DNA from: Gerris lacustris
Taxonomy: Eukaryota; Arthropoda; Insecta; Hemiptera; Gerridae
Direction of reading: 5' to 3'
DNA: 64,000 nt
Assembly: GCA_951217055.1 (NCBI GenBank)
Contig: OX578283.1
Coordinates: 64,076,228 to 64,140,227, forward strand
The notes below the pieces were generated by a model. It was not told the origin of the DNA. It worked only from the letters and a program-made list of their open reading frames with translations, and ran no database searches. Within the stretch, counting starts at the first letter, position 1, and every line of letters starts with the position of its first letter. The position numbers and the translations under genes were made by a program. Below are positions 63,897 to 64,000 of the stretch, one piece after another.

Positions 63897-64000
63897 AGTA
63901 GATAGATTACTTGTCGTAGAGAATTGGGAATTACTTACATACGGAGGTATTTATCAGAAAGATAGACCATAAGGTGGATTCCGAAGAGAGTCGAGTATTT
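63897..64000. other. Unique window end
   Basis: Nothing recognised in the last 100 bases. Confidence 0.6.

Overview
This is a eukaryotic nuclear window, most likely from an insect; a hemipteran-like genome is a guess from the style of its dispersed repeats. It is very AT-rich. It carries fifteen (AT)n microsatellites, more than a dozen tandem arrays with units of 20 to 154 bp, and many short non-autonomous transposons. Nothing prokaryotic is seen: no operons, rRNA, CRISPR or ribosome-binding sites. I found no intact protein-coding gene. The best explanation is intergenic or intronic DNA of a large, transposon-rich genome. Nearly all open frames are chance or satellite-borne, and several have no ATG start.

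Recognisable coding remnants are few. A Jockey-type non-LTR retrotransposon C-terminus lies at 44664-44909 (minus), with a shorter relative at 41655-41775 (minus). A 52-codon ORF at 46552-46710 (minus), with decayed relatives at 40373-40453 and 50845-50934, lies inside a fold-back element family named E here.

Mobile elements, with names coined here: A (1-266, 12427-13515, 24550-25097) carries a tRNA-like Pol III B box near one end. C (5526-6716, 12713-13297, 50086-51200, 51778-53000 and fragments) is a roughly 560-bp unclassified repeat. D (7533-8273, 16955-18008, 28313-28548, 37924-38165) is a double-hairpin element. E (40149-40702, 46395-46971, 50584-51161) is a complex fold-back. G (27423-28000, 63455-63896) has roughly 37-bp terminal inverted repeats (TIRs). 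Single TIR elements are L (5911-6534), K (47757-48700), N (45158-45470), P (46980-47565) and two hAT-like elements with poly-G tracts (47083-47257, 52114-52637). Several are nested: L in C, C in A, E in C, hAT in P, and hAT in an insert inside C. The nesting gives internal evidence of mobility and relative age.

Layout: 0-5 kb is mostly unique DNA with GC-richer islands. 5-9 kb holds C, L and D. 9-12 kb has a strong hairpin, a GC-richer island and an 81-bp array. 12-13.5 kb is A plus C. 13.5-19 kb is AT-rich with arrays and D. 20-23 kb holds a fold-back, a tRNA-like SINE and a transposon-derived satellite. 24.5-28.6 kb holds A, two arrays, G and D. 31.5-32.6 kb is a GC-richer island. 33.7-38.4 kb has arrays, four (AT)n runs and D. 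39.6-53.5 kb is a dense transposon nest. 54-56 kb is a GC-richer island. 56-61 kb has microsatellites and arrays. 61-64 kb is AT-rich and ends with G.

The strongest candidates for something undescribed are family E (fold-back termini, an ORF start and a palindrome with compensatory changes), the double-hairpin family D, a miRNA-like hairpin at 9015-9084, and a 91-bp satellite whose units each carry a splice-site-flanked 15-nt segment.
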